30,551 bases of DNA from a virus: IMG/VR virus record IMGVR_UViG_3300028388_001670, positions 1-30,551 of that record; one strand, 5' to 3'. Under the pieces are notes generated by a model. It saw only the letters and a program-made list of their open reading frames with translations. It was not told the origin of the DNA and searched no databases. Shown one piece after another: positions 1-6,445 of this stretch. The translations under genes and the position numbers were made by a program. How positions within the stretch are numbered: the first letter of the stretch is position 1; each line of letters starts with the position of its first letter.

Positions 1-99
1 AACTACTTTGACGCACGTCCTCCGGTGCCGGAGGTAGTCGGCGACTGGCCCAATGGCGTGCAGCCGCCGACGCCTGAGGTACATTGGAGCCGGCCATGA
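1..99 (+). CDS. 3' end of a truncated unknown protein
   Basis: An open frame runs in from the window edge and ends at TGA 97-99. The visible 32 residues are proline-rich (RPPVPEVVGDWPNG and QPPTPEV) and end in HWSRP. Its stop overlaps the ATG of the next gene (ATGA at 96-99), the same coupling seen downstream, which supports it as a real gene end. No family can be recognised from this tail; it could be a linker-rich C-terminus. Confidence 0.5.
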   Translation, partial: NYFDARPPVPEVVGDWPNGVQPPTPEVHWSRP

Positions 100-452
100 A
101 ACGCGCAATTGTATTCCTGCTGATTTTGCTGGCGCTGCCGGCGCTGGCGTGTGAGTGCAGCGGCGCAGAAACGGCCGTGCAGCCGACAGCGGAGCCGCGC
201 AACGAATCAAATGTGACTGTCAACGATTCGCAAGGCACGGTCGTTTGCACTGGCGACTGTGACATATCGCAGCCGAACGAATTTAGCAGCGAGCCAGTCG
301 CGTCACCTGACGCCGTGATAGGCGTGGGCTTTGGCCTGGCGGCGCTGTTCGCAGTGGTGGCTGCCTGCGTCGTTCTAATCATCTGGCTGATTGTGCAGCG
401 ACTGCGCGCCACGTCGCGCAATCCGCACGTCAGAAAAGGCAGCATGCTATGA
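96..452 (+). CDS. Small exported, membrane-anchored protein
   Basis: The 118-residue product begins with a clear signal peptide: MKRAI, then a leucine-rich core to residue 18, then C19. A polar region with Cys at 19, 21, 51 and 55 follows. Residues about 73-100 form a strong membrane helix (GVGFGLAALFAVVAACVVL), and the tail is basic. The expected topology is an exported N-terminal domain with a cytoplasmic tail. The ALAC site resembles a lipobox only loosely because position -2 is Leu, so lipidation is uncertain. I chose ATG 96 because GGAG lies at 85-88 and it forms ATGA with the preceding stop; an in-frame ATG at 84 is less well placed. The product is not recognised; superinfection exclusion or a lysis accessory role is conceivable but unsupported. 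Confidence 0.65.
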   Translation: MKRAIVFLLILLALPALACECSGAETAVQPTAEPRNESNVTVNDSQGTVVCTGDCDISQPNEFSSEPVASPDAVIGVGFGLAALFAVVAACVVLIIWLIVQRLRATSRNPHVRKGSML

Positions 453-568
453 GCGCTGAACAGATTCTAGTGATTGTGTTTATCGTGCTGTTCTTTGGTG
501 GCATTGGCGCAGTTTTTTTGTTCGCGGCCGTGCAAGAGATTATCTTGTGGATTAAAGATATTCTCTAG
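449..568 (+). CDS. 39-residue single-span membrane peptide
   Basis: ATG 449 overlaps the previous stop (ATGA). The peptide is MSAEQ, then a long hydrophobic helix from about residue 6 to 29 (ILVIVFIVLFFGGIGAVFLF), then an amphipathic tail ending IKDIL. It looks like a translationally coupled one-helix membrane protein. Family and function are not recognisable. Being encoded directly behind another membrane protein suggests a two-component membrane pair, but this is inference. Confidence 0.55.
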   Translation: MSAEQILVIVFIVLFFGGIGAVFLFAAVQEIILWIKDIL

Positions 569-607
569 CGCGACAGCGGGGGTGGGTGGGTGGTGTTCGA
601 GGTACGA

Positions 608-778
608 ATGAAAAACAAAAACTATATGTGTTTACGGTGCGGACATACGTGGCCACGCAGCAGCGCCGGGCCGAGTTGTCCACACTGCGGACAAGACACA
701 GAGGTGCGCGCCAGGCTGTTTAACGGAAAACTACCGGCGCAAAAAAGTTATGTATTACTGGCGAAGAAAAAACGTTAG
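608..778 (+). CDS. Small zinc-ribbon protein
   Basis: The 56-residue product has two CxxC knuckles, CLRC near residue 8 and CPHC near residue 25, about 13 residues apart. This is a classic zinc ribbon, followed by a basic tail ending LLAKKKR. ATG 608 is preferred over an in-frame GTG at 590 because GAGGT sits just upstream at 598-602. The Lys/Arg-rich tail would suit nucleic-acid binding. No partner is evident. Confidence 0.6.
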   Translation: MKNKNYMCLRCGHTWPRSSAGPSCPHCGQDTEVRARLFNGKLPAQKSYVLLAKKKR

Positions 779-809
779 CGGCCATTGGCCGGGGCGGGTG
801 GGTGACGAT

Positions 810-920
810 ATGCGTAATGTAATCAGAATAGCGGGCTATGTGCTCATCGCGCTTGGTGGCGTCGCCGTCCTAATCGGTGCGCTTGGCACCATCGCGCTGC
901 GATTAGGCTACATCGGATGA
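810..920 (+). CDS. 36-residue single-span membrane peptide
   Basis: ATG 810 follows a GGTGA at 801-805. The product is MRNVIRIAG, then a hydrophobic segment (YVLIALGGVAVLIGALGTIAL), then RLGYIG and a TGA. It has one predicted membrane helix with a positive N-terminus. It is the last convincing plus-strand gene before the convergent minus-strand block. Function is unknown. Confidence 0.5.
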   Translation: MRNVIRIAGYVLIALGGVAVLIGALGTIALRLGYIG

Positions 921-928
921 CACGCGCC

Positions 929-957
929 GGGGGTGGGTGGCTGCCGCCGCTCACCCC
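929..957. terminator. Possible GC-rich hairpin between convergent blocks
   Basis: GGGTG within 930-939 can pair with CACCC at 952-956 across a GC-rich loop, exactly where the plus-strand cluster ends (920) and the leftward late operon ends (957). There is no T-tract on either side, so this is at best a weak or factor-dependent terminator. Confidence 0.25.
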
Positions 958-1586
958 TACAGCGCAGCCATTGCGGTCGAGACAGCAGCGACTTCGGCGG
1001 CTGAGAGGGTCTTGTTGTACGCCGCAAACGCCGCTATTACACCATCGAACACGGCAAAAGGATAATCCCCTTTACGGCCAATCACGAGCGTATCCGTGCT
1101 CGTCGCCGTGTAATCGCCAATCGCCACGGATTGATCAACGCCATCTATGTATAAATCTGGTCCCGCAATGGCGTAAGTGGCTTCTCCACTGCTAAAATTT
1201 GGTACGTCTAAGGATCCACCGTTGCGCACAGCGCCATTTTGGCGCAGACCAACCTCAGCGCCTGAGTCCGTTCTGCCAAATAACCAGCTATTTGTATCCC
1301 AGGACACGACCCAGACAATATATGTCCAGTCCTGGTCGTCCGGTACAACGCCACCAACGTCGCCGTATTCACTACCGGTAAATTCCCACCCGTTCGCCAC
1401 CAGTGATGGTGCAGATGACGGTGAGTAGTTGTTGCTGTTGCCGCTCAAATCGGTATACGACGCCGCCAACGACGCCGCACCCTTCGGCTGGTACACGGCC
1501 ACGGCACCGCTCGCGCCGCCTGCTTCCCACCAGTTGCCGCCAGCCGCGCCAGCACTCGCCGCCATGCGCATTCGTGTCGCTAGCAT
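957..1586 (-). CDS. LamG/concanavalin-like lectin-fold virion protein
   Basis: The 209-residue product ends with the signature of LamG-type jelly-roll domains: DTLVIGRKG, then VFDGVIAAFAAYNKTLSAAE, where a short strand leads into Y-N-x-x-L-S-x-x-E. Residues about 30-195 fit one such domain, with GWEFTGSEYG and DWTYIVWV resembling its early strands. Residues 1-28 are rich in Ala and Gly. These folds bind carbohydrate in many fibre-associated proteins. The start ATG overlaps the preceding stop (TAATG), and the gene ends the late operon behind a spike gene, so a role in surface-glycan binding or fibre decoration is likely but inferred. Confidence 0.6.
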   Translation of the reverse strand: MLATRMRMAASAGAAGGNWWEAGGASGAVAVYQPKGAASLAASYTDLSGNSNNYSPSSAPSLVANGWEFTGSEYGDVGGVVPDDQDWTYIVWVVSWDTNSWLFGRTDSGAEVGLRQNGAVRNGGSLDVPNFSSGEATYAIAGPDLYIDGVDQSVAIGDYTATSTDTLVIGRKGDYPFAVFDGVIAAFAAYNKTLSAAEVAAVSTAMAAL

Positions 1587-1921
1587 TACGCCCCCGGCTC
1601 CTCATAATTCGGATTGTAGCCAGCCAGCACATTCCAATTATTTGCTACAAAATTTTGAAGCGCCGTGTCATTGATGGCGCTTTGGTCTGCCGCGTTGCTC
1701 TGTGTGGCAAGCGCGTATGCTGCCGTTGCCGCGACGTTTTGCGGATTGTTCAATGTGCGGCGTGCAAGCGATTGCCGCGACGGGTAGGCGGCCAATTCCA
1801 CCACAGTCGTAGGCGTCTCCTGAAGCACAGCAAACGCTACAGTTAGCATCGCCTGTCGTGCGCGATTAATAAACTCGCCATCTGTAGCGAGCGTATGTTG
1901 TTCAGTAAATGTGATAGCCAT
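1586..1921 (-). CDS. Small protein between spike and LamG genes
   Basis: The 111-residue product begins MAITFTEQ and is mostly helical, rich in Ala, Thr and Asn (VAATAAYALATQSNAAD), ending NYEEPGA. A strong ribosome-binding site (GGAAGGAG) lies about 8 nt upstream. Its stop overlaps the next start. I recognise no family. Its position suggests a fibre-associated structural protein or chaperone. Confidence 0.6.
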   Translation of the reverse strand: MAITFTEQHTLATDGEFINRARQAMLTVAFAVLQETPTTVVELAAYPSRQSLARRTLNNPQNVAATAAYALATQSNAADQSAINDTALQNFVANNWNVLAGYNPNYEEPGA

Positions 1922-1937
1922 TGTACTACTCCTTCCT

Positions 1938-4850
1938 CTAGCTAAAATCTAATCCTGATTCAAATACAAGATACGACGTGCCGCCGTCGTAGGTGAGCAG
2001 CGTTAGCACGTCAATCGCATTTGCGTCAGTCGTCAATGTCGGCTCCGTGCCGCCCGCGAATTTGCAAGACGCGGGCCATGTCAGCGTCCTACTGCCTGTA
2101 CCATCCTGAATTAAAATCAATGTCATGCTGCCAGCCGTGCCGCTCGTAGGCGGATTGCTGAGCGTCAGCGTGCAATTGGCAGTCAGCGTCAGCTTGTGCA
2201 CATTGCCATTCTCGAAATCGAGCGTATGCGTCGCGCCGCTGTCGGTGTCCTCATCTACAGTTTCGCCGTAATCCGTCAGCACCGGGCGTTCAATCGTTTG
2301 ATCTGCGGCGCTTAATTGTCCGCTAAGTGTCGTTGCAGCCAGCGTCTTATTGCTGAGTGTCTGCGTATCGGTTGTGCCGACAATCGCGCCGGATGGCGGC
2401 GTTGGACCGTCCACCAGGTCGCCGTCAGCATTCCAAATGGCGAGGTCGTTGGCCGTGCCCGCCGTGCCCGTGACGACTGCGGCGTCCGCGCCGGTATAGT
2501 CCCAGGCGCTTGACGCCGTGTCAATGCTGCTATCCTCATCATAGCCAAGCACCTGCCACGCTACAAATGTATTGTAGTTCGTGCTGCCCCACCGCATAAA
2601 CACACCGTTGTCATTGGCGTAGGTGTTGCGATTGCTAACAAGCGTCATACCGTCATCGGTTAGGTACAGTCGTTGCGCCCAATCGTCCGAAGCAAGATAA
2701 ATATTATCGGTATGTGTTAGCGTGCCACCGCCCGTTAGATTGATGCCTCGCGCCGTGCTTGCTCCGGTTGCGCCCATGTCAAATGTGCAGCCCGTCACCG
2801 TTAAATTGATTGAGCTGGTAGACAGCAGAATACCGCCGGTTTGGACCCAAGAGATCGTGCAATTTGTTACCGATGTTGTGCCAACCGAATCAAAAACAAC
2901 AGCCTGATTGTCTGCGTCGCTACGTGCGGTAATCGTGCAATCGGACACGCTACCCGCGTCGCGCACGCGCACGCCTCGATTAACATCAGTTAATATGCAA
3001 TACGACACAGTTAGCCCGCTATGCTCGCTTGGATCAATAGCCAATTCGATATTGTCTGCATATATTCGCGAGGCTTCGACATCGCCAAACGTGCCACTGC
3101 CCGTATGTGCAAAAAATCCCACCGCATTGCTATCGTAGGTTGTCAAACTTAAGTAGCAGTCACGTACCGTTAAATCGCCACCGCCAGCAGAAACAGCATA
3201 AATTACTAGCATCGTGAATGATTCGTTTATGTACGCCTCGACTATGTCGCAATCCAATACCGTGCTGGCATCGCCCGTAAAGACGTTGTGCTTGCTACCG
3301 AATTCACATTTGCAATGCCGAATCGTGCTGGTGTCATATAATTTAATCGAGCCGTCCTGGTGCGACTGTAATCGACTGTGTACGCCATCTGCTGTAACGC
3401 CGGTGTCATTGATCGACTTTACCGTTACACCGTGCAGGTATCGACTATATCTATAAGTGCTGCCGTTGCTGGTTGGGTCGGTGCTGCCAGTCGGATGGGT
3501 GTAGACTGTCACCGTTGTATCACCACTGCCTGTATCGACGCTAACCGTAAAACTTCCGGCGGTGCTGTCGCACGTTGCCACGTCGGCTACTCGTGTCATA
3601 TGCGCGCCATCCTCTAGCACATTGACAAATGAGTTGGAGCTATGCAATTCAATCGTTACGTCTTGTTCATATACGTTGGTTTGCCCCGCCGTCGCCGACC
3701 ATGAGCCGCTTGTAAATGTCACGCCGCAATCAATGATCGGCTTTGCTCCGCTGCCATAGCGGTACACGCCACCATTACTATCTAGCGTTACGGTGCCGGT
3801 GTAGGTTTCTCCACTGGCCAGCGCCACCACATCGCCATCATTAAGCGTTGGCAGGTCGTCCAATGCATCGAACGGCGTAGCCAATGAGCCGTCGCCACCC
3901 GCAGCCGCGCTCGCGTCCACGTAATAATCAGGTGCAACAACCGTATATGCGGCAAAGCTATCTGCCTTCGGCGGCGCTACAACAATTTTCCCGCTGTTAA
4001 CGTGTGATGCCGTGAAATATTGTAGCTCGTTCGGCTCAGCTGGATACTCCACGCCGTCGATATGCCCATCACTCCCATCCGGCCACGTCACAGTGGCCGT
4101 GATGCTAATATAGCCATGATTGCTACTATTACTGCGGTCAGTGCGTGTGATGCTGCTCATGTACGCACTGATATTAGACGCCCACGCTTTGAGCGTGCCA
4201 TCCGGCAAATTGACGCCTTCCAATTCTAGCGTCACCTTGGCGGCGTCTGCATCCGCATCGTCTACCAGCGTTGCGCCAAACGCGCTGATACCGTGCGTTT
4301 CCGTTAGCGCCGCGTGCGTGGCAATGTCGGCGTCGATGGCGCTGTCAGTGTAGGCCTTGATGCTTTGCTGTGTAGCCAAATCGGTCGCGCTATCGGATGA
4401 CATATCATCCTCATCTAGCACGCCATAGCCGCTATCCACCGTCTGCCCGCTGGCAAACTTGGCCAGATTGTCATTGGTGGCGTCGGTGTCTTTGTCCTGT
4501 TTGGCAGCCAGCAGCGTCTCCAGGCTGTTCGGCGTCTCGGTCGTCAACTCGGCAGCCAGCCAATCGGCGAGACCCAGGCTAGCAGCATCGTAGGCGAGCG
4601 TTGCTTGCACGCGCTTACCGTCTGGCAGCTCGATACGCCATGCCCACGCCGCGTCCCCCGTCGCGTCCGGGGTGGGGAGGTCGATGGTACCTTCTCCATT
4701 TTCATCAAGCGACATCGTGTACGTTAGGAGTGGAAACGTTTCTACGCCGCTAATCGCCACCGATGACAGTAGCGTAAATTCGACATCCTGACTGACGTAA
4801 TCCGGCAGATCTGCCGTTACCGTTCGTGTGTTGGTTGCGTTGCTGCTCAT
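1938..4850 (-). CDS. Tail spike/fibre with right-handed beta-helix
   Basis: This is a 970-residue candidate receptor-binding protein. Residues 1 to about 120 look like a virion-attachment region. From about residue 305 the sequence YYVDASAAAGGDGSLATPFDAL matches the entry of pectate-lyase-like parallel beta-helices, followed to about residue 770 by short imperfect coils (VSYCILTDVNRGVRVRDAG, VTNCTISWV, VTGCTFDM). Near 829-837 TQTLSNKTL is a motif typical of phage fibre proteins, and a beta-rich C-terminal domain follows. The family may bind or depolymerise surface polysaccharide; no catalytic residues can be assigned by eye. It is encoded after small membrane-protein genes and before a small protein and a LamG-like protein. 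Confidence 0.75.
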   Translation of the reverse strand: MSSNATNTRTVTADLPDYVSQDVEFTLLSSVAISGVETFPLLTYTMSLDENGEGTIDLPTPDATGDAAWAWRIELPDGKRVQATLAYDAASLGLADWLAAELTTETPNSLETLLAAKQDKDTDATNDNLAKFASGQTVDSGYGVLDEDDMSSDSATDLATQQSIKAYTDSAIDADIATHAALTETHGISAFGATLVDDADADAAKVTLELEGVNLPDGTLKAWASNISAYMSSITRTDRSNSSNHGYISITATVTWPDGSDGHIDGVEYPAEPNELQYFTASHVNSGKIVVAPPKADSFAAYTVVAPDYYVDASAAAGGDGSLATPFDALDDLPTLNDGDVVALASGETYTGTVTLDSNGGVYRYGSGAKPIIDCGVTFTSGSWSATAGQTNVYEQDVTIELHSSNSFVNVLEDGAHMTRVADVATCDSTAGSFTVSVDTGSGDTTVTVYTHPTGSTDPTSNGSTYRYSRYLHGVTVKSINDTGVTADGVHSRLQSHQDGSIKLYDTSTIRHCKCEFGSKHNVFTGDASTVLDCDIVEAYINESFTMLVIYAVSAGGGDLTVRDCYLSLTTYDSNAVGFFAHTGSGTFGDVEASRIYADNIELAIDPSEHSGLTVSYCILTDVNRGVRVRDAGSVSDCTITARSDADNQAVVFDSVGTTSVTNCTISWVQTGGILLSTSSINLTVTGCTFDMGATGASTARGINLTGGGTLTHTDNIYLASDDWAQRLYLTDDGMTLVSNRNTYANDNGVFMRWGSTNYNTFVAWQVLGYDEDSSIDTASSAWDYTGADAAVVTGTAGTANDLAIWNADGDLVDGPTPPSGAIVGTTDTQTLSNKTLAATTLSGQLSAADQTIERPVLTDYGETVDEDTDSGATHTLDFENGNVHKLTLTANCTLTLSNPPTSGTAGSMTLILIQDGTGSRTLTWPASCKFAGGTEPTLTTDANAIDVLTLLTYDGGTSYLVFESGLDFS

Positions 4851-4852
4851 AA

Positions 4853-5038
4853 TTACCAGCCTCTACCGTGTATCAATACCAATACCAGCGCCACCGGCCA
4901 TAGCAATGCCGCGACGATATACCATAGCGTGTACGCGCTGGCATCCGGTCGCACAATAAACGCCGCGACCAGGATGCCAACGCACACATAGATGATCAGG
5001 CCAATGGCCCACTCAAGGCGAAAAGTTATTGTAACCAC
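4853..5038 (-). CDS. Two-helix membrane protein, holin candidate
   Basis: The 61-residue product has two hydrophobic helices (about 10-28, IGLIIYVCVGILVAAFIV, and about 37-57, LWYIVAALLWPVALVLVLI) joined by a short polar turn and ending in HGRGW. The start overlaps the upstream gene by 13 nt. Size and topology fit a class II holin or antiholin partner, but membrane proteins this small cannot be assigned without a search. Confidence 0.5.
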   Translation of the reverse strand: MVTITFRLEWAIGLIIYVCVGILVAAFIVRPDASAYTLWYIVAALLWPVALVLVLIHGRGW

Positions 5039-5352
5039 GCATCTTCGCGCAGTTTGGAGCGTGCTTTGAAATTGTAGCGACGATCTGCCTGCGACATGGC
5101 CATAAAGATGTAAACCAGCAAGCGCACCGGATCACTTAACGTTTCCGGCGTGATGTTGCCCGCTACGATGCCCGCCAAAAATGCCGTAAGTGCGCCAAAT
5201 AGCGCCGATACGACTAAAGATACCCAATAACCAACTTCGCCCTCTAGCGACAATCCTCGCGCCTTTAGCCAGTCGATTAAGCCGGATGCGCCCCATCCTG
5301 AAAGGATAGGTAAGACAAGCCCTGCAAGTTCAACAAATATTGACCATTCCAT
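5026..5352 (-). CDS. Putative holin (two membrane helices)
   Basis: The 108-residue product has membrane helices at about 8-26 and 42-66 (VSLVVSALFGALTAFLAGIVAG) and a basic C-terminus (RRYNFKARSKLRED). GGAGAGGA lies a few nt upstream of the ATG. Of the membrane proteins in this cluster, its length and charged tail best fit a phage holin that would permeabilise the inner membrane for the endolysin. The endolysin gene is far away near 24 kb, so the assignment rests on topology and location among late genes. Confidence 0.5.
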   Translation of the reverse strand: MEWSIFVELAGLVLPILSGWGASGLIDWLKARGLSLEGEVGYWVSLVVSALFGALTAFLAGIVAGNITPETLSDPVRLLVYIFMAMSQADRRYNFKARSKLREDAWLQ

Positions 5353-5354
5353 GA

Positions 5355-5780
5355 TTATCCTCTCCTGTGTATACCACTGTCATGCTCAAATTTCTTGAGC
5401 CGTTCCGATAATTCTTGATTTTCCCTGAGCAGCGTCGCGTTATTTGCTTCGACCGATTGCATCCGCGCCGTAAGCTGTGCCAATTTCTGCTTCAGCTCTT
5501 TGTTGATGCCGCGCTCAGCAGCAAGCTCCGCCTGTAGCCGTGCGTTCTCCGTTTCCAGGTATTGCACGCGGGAACGTAGCGAGCCTATCTGACCGTACAA
5601 ATCAGATATGTCGCCTTGCATTTTGTCCGTGATACTACGCCAGCCGGCGACGGTTTCCATTTGCATCTTGCCCTCAGACGTATAATCCGTGCGGCGCCTG
5701 ACAATTAACTGCCAAGCGCCGAGCGCAAATGTCGTGGCGATGCCAGCCAGGGCTACGATGTCTGCTATATTCCAATCCAT
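5355..5780 (-). CDS. Membrane-anchored coiled-coil protein
   Basis: The 141-residue product has one N-terminal membrane helix (about 6-26, ADIVALAGIATTFALGAWQLIV) followed by RRR and then a long heptad-patterned coiled coil from about 60 to 136 (SLRSRVQYLETENARLQAEL, LTARMQSVEANNATLLRENQ). The arrangement resembles inner-membrane spanins or other lysis-cassette coiled coils, and it is flanked by putative holins. No lipoprotein partner is visible nearby, so the spanin assignment is weak. Confidence 0.5.
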   Translation of the reverse strand: MDWNIADIVALAGIATTFALGAWQLIVRRRTDYTSEGKMQMETVAGWRSITDKMQGDISDLYGQIGSLRSRVQYLETENARLQAELAAERGINKELKQKLAQLTARMQSVEANNATLLRENQELSERLKKFEHDSGIHRRG

Positions 5781-5794
5781 TACTCACCATTACA

Positions 5795-6061
5795 TTACTC
5801 TTTTCTATTGGCTGGTATACACTCAATAATACGAGGCAGGACAATGATTGTCGCTACAAACAGAATCCACGTCGCGGCTAGTCGTGATTCAATAATAGCA
5901 ATTTGTACCGGCACGCCGAGCCATGCCGTAAATCGAAAAATACCCACGGCGACCGGCACCAGCGCCAGCATCGCCAGCTCAGGCCAATCCAGGCAGAATG
6001 TCAGCGCCGCCCAAATCGCCAGCGCCAGATTAAGCCAGTCAAGCTCCGCGATTAACGTCAT
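5795..6061 (-). CDS. Polytopic small membrane protein
   Basis: The 88-residue product carries about three hydrophobic segments (LNLALAIWAALTF, ELAMLALVPVAVGIF and TWILFVATIIVL) and a basic end (IPANRKE). An AGGTG ribosome-binding site precedes the ATG. It could be another holin or antiholin. The run of membrane-protein genes from 4853 to 6061 is likely a split lysis module. Confidence 0.5.
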   Translation of the reverse strand: MTLIAELDWLNLALAIWAALTFCLDWPELAMLALVPVAVGIFRFTAWLGVPVQIAIIESRLAATWILFVATIIVLPRIIECIPANRKE

Positions 6062-6215
6062 ACTGCACCTGCTCTGCAGGTATCCCCTTCTCTTTGCCGA
6101 CCGGTTGTAGCGATTGCAGCGCGTTGATTAGGTCGTTGACCTCACGCCACGGCTGATTAGCCAGATAATTTACAAGCGCCTGCAGTACGCGCTCATTGAT
6201 ATAAAATTCTTTCAT
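6039..6215 (-). CDS. 58-residue small protein
   Basis: ATG 6215 overlaps the stop of the upstream gene (TAATG), and the 3' end overlaps the next gene by 23 nt. The product starts MKEFYINERVLQALVNYLAN and reads as one or two amphipathic helices (WREVNDLINALQSL). Tight coupling on both sides supports expression. The family is unknown. Confidence 0.55.
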   Translation of the reverse strand: MKEFYINERVLQALVNYLANQPWREVNDLINALQSLQPVGKEKGIPAEQVQYDVNRGA

Positions 6216-6445
6216 TATGCCGCCTCGCTAATTGTGATTGCCGTGTACGTCAAGTCATCCTCTTCAAGCAACCGCTGCCCCCGGTTAATGATGCGTTGGA
6301 TTTCCGCCAGCAGTTTACCGCTAACATATTCCGCCAGCGTCCCGCTATCATCGGCAGGGCGGCTGAAATAGCGAGCGATTGCGTCACGTGCGTCGCTCAG
6401 GTCGGTCTCGTCAATCTCCAGGTCAATCAGTGTCACGTTCGCCAT
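6215..6445 (-). CDS. 76-residue protein after tail-tip gene
   Basis: The product is acidic and helical (MANVTLIDLEIDETDLSDAR, then LLAEIQRIINRGQRLLEEDD). A strong AAGGAG lies about 6 nt before the ATG, inside the 3' end of the large tail gene, which it overlaps by 23 nt. No family is recognised. Conserved small proteins in this position are often tail accessory or chaperone proteins, which is inference only. Confidence 0.55.
   Translation of the reverse strand: MANVTLIDLEIDETDLSDARDAIARYFSRPADDSGTLAEYVSGKLLAEIQRIINRGQRLLEEDDLTYTAITISEAA

Larger units (their letters stand above)
578..940 (+). repeat. Three dispersed G-rich spacer repeats
   Basis: Near-identical G-runs occur shortly after three successive stop codons: GGGGGTGGGTGGGTGG at 578-593, GGGGCGGGTGGGTG at 791-804 and GGGGGTGGGTGG at 929-940. 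The distance from each stop codon is about 8-12 nt. Copies 1 and 2 precede genes, and copy 2 may contribute a GGTGA ribosome-binding site. Copy 3 precedes no obvious gene. The three- and four-G runs could form quadruplexes on the plus strand or in RNA; that is inference. Confidence 0.55.

Noticed and set aside
917-1195. Plus-strand frame of 92 codons at the end of the left cluster
   Set aside because: It lies opposite the well-supported LamG-like gene, its product is Arg/Pro/Ser-rich with no folded pattern, and it has no ribosome-binding site.
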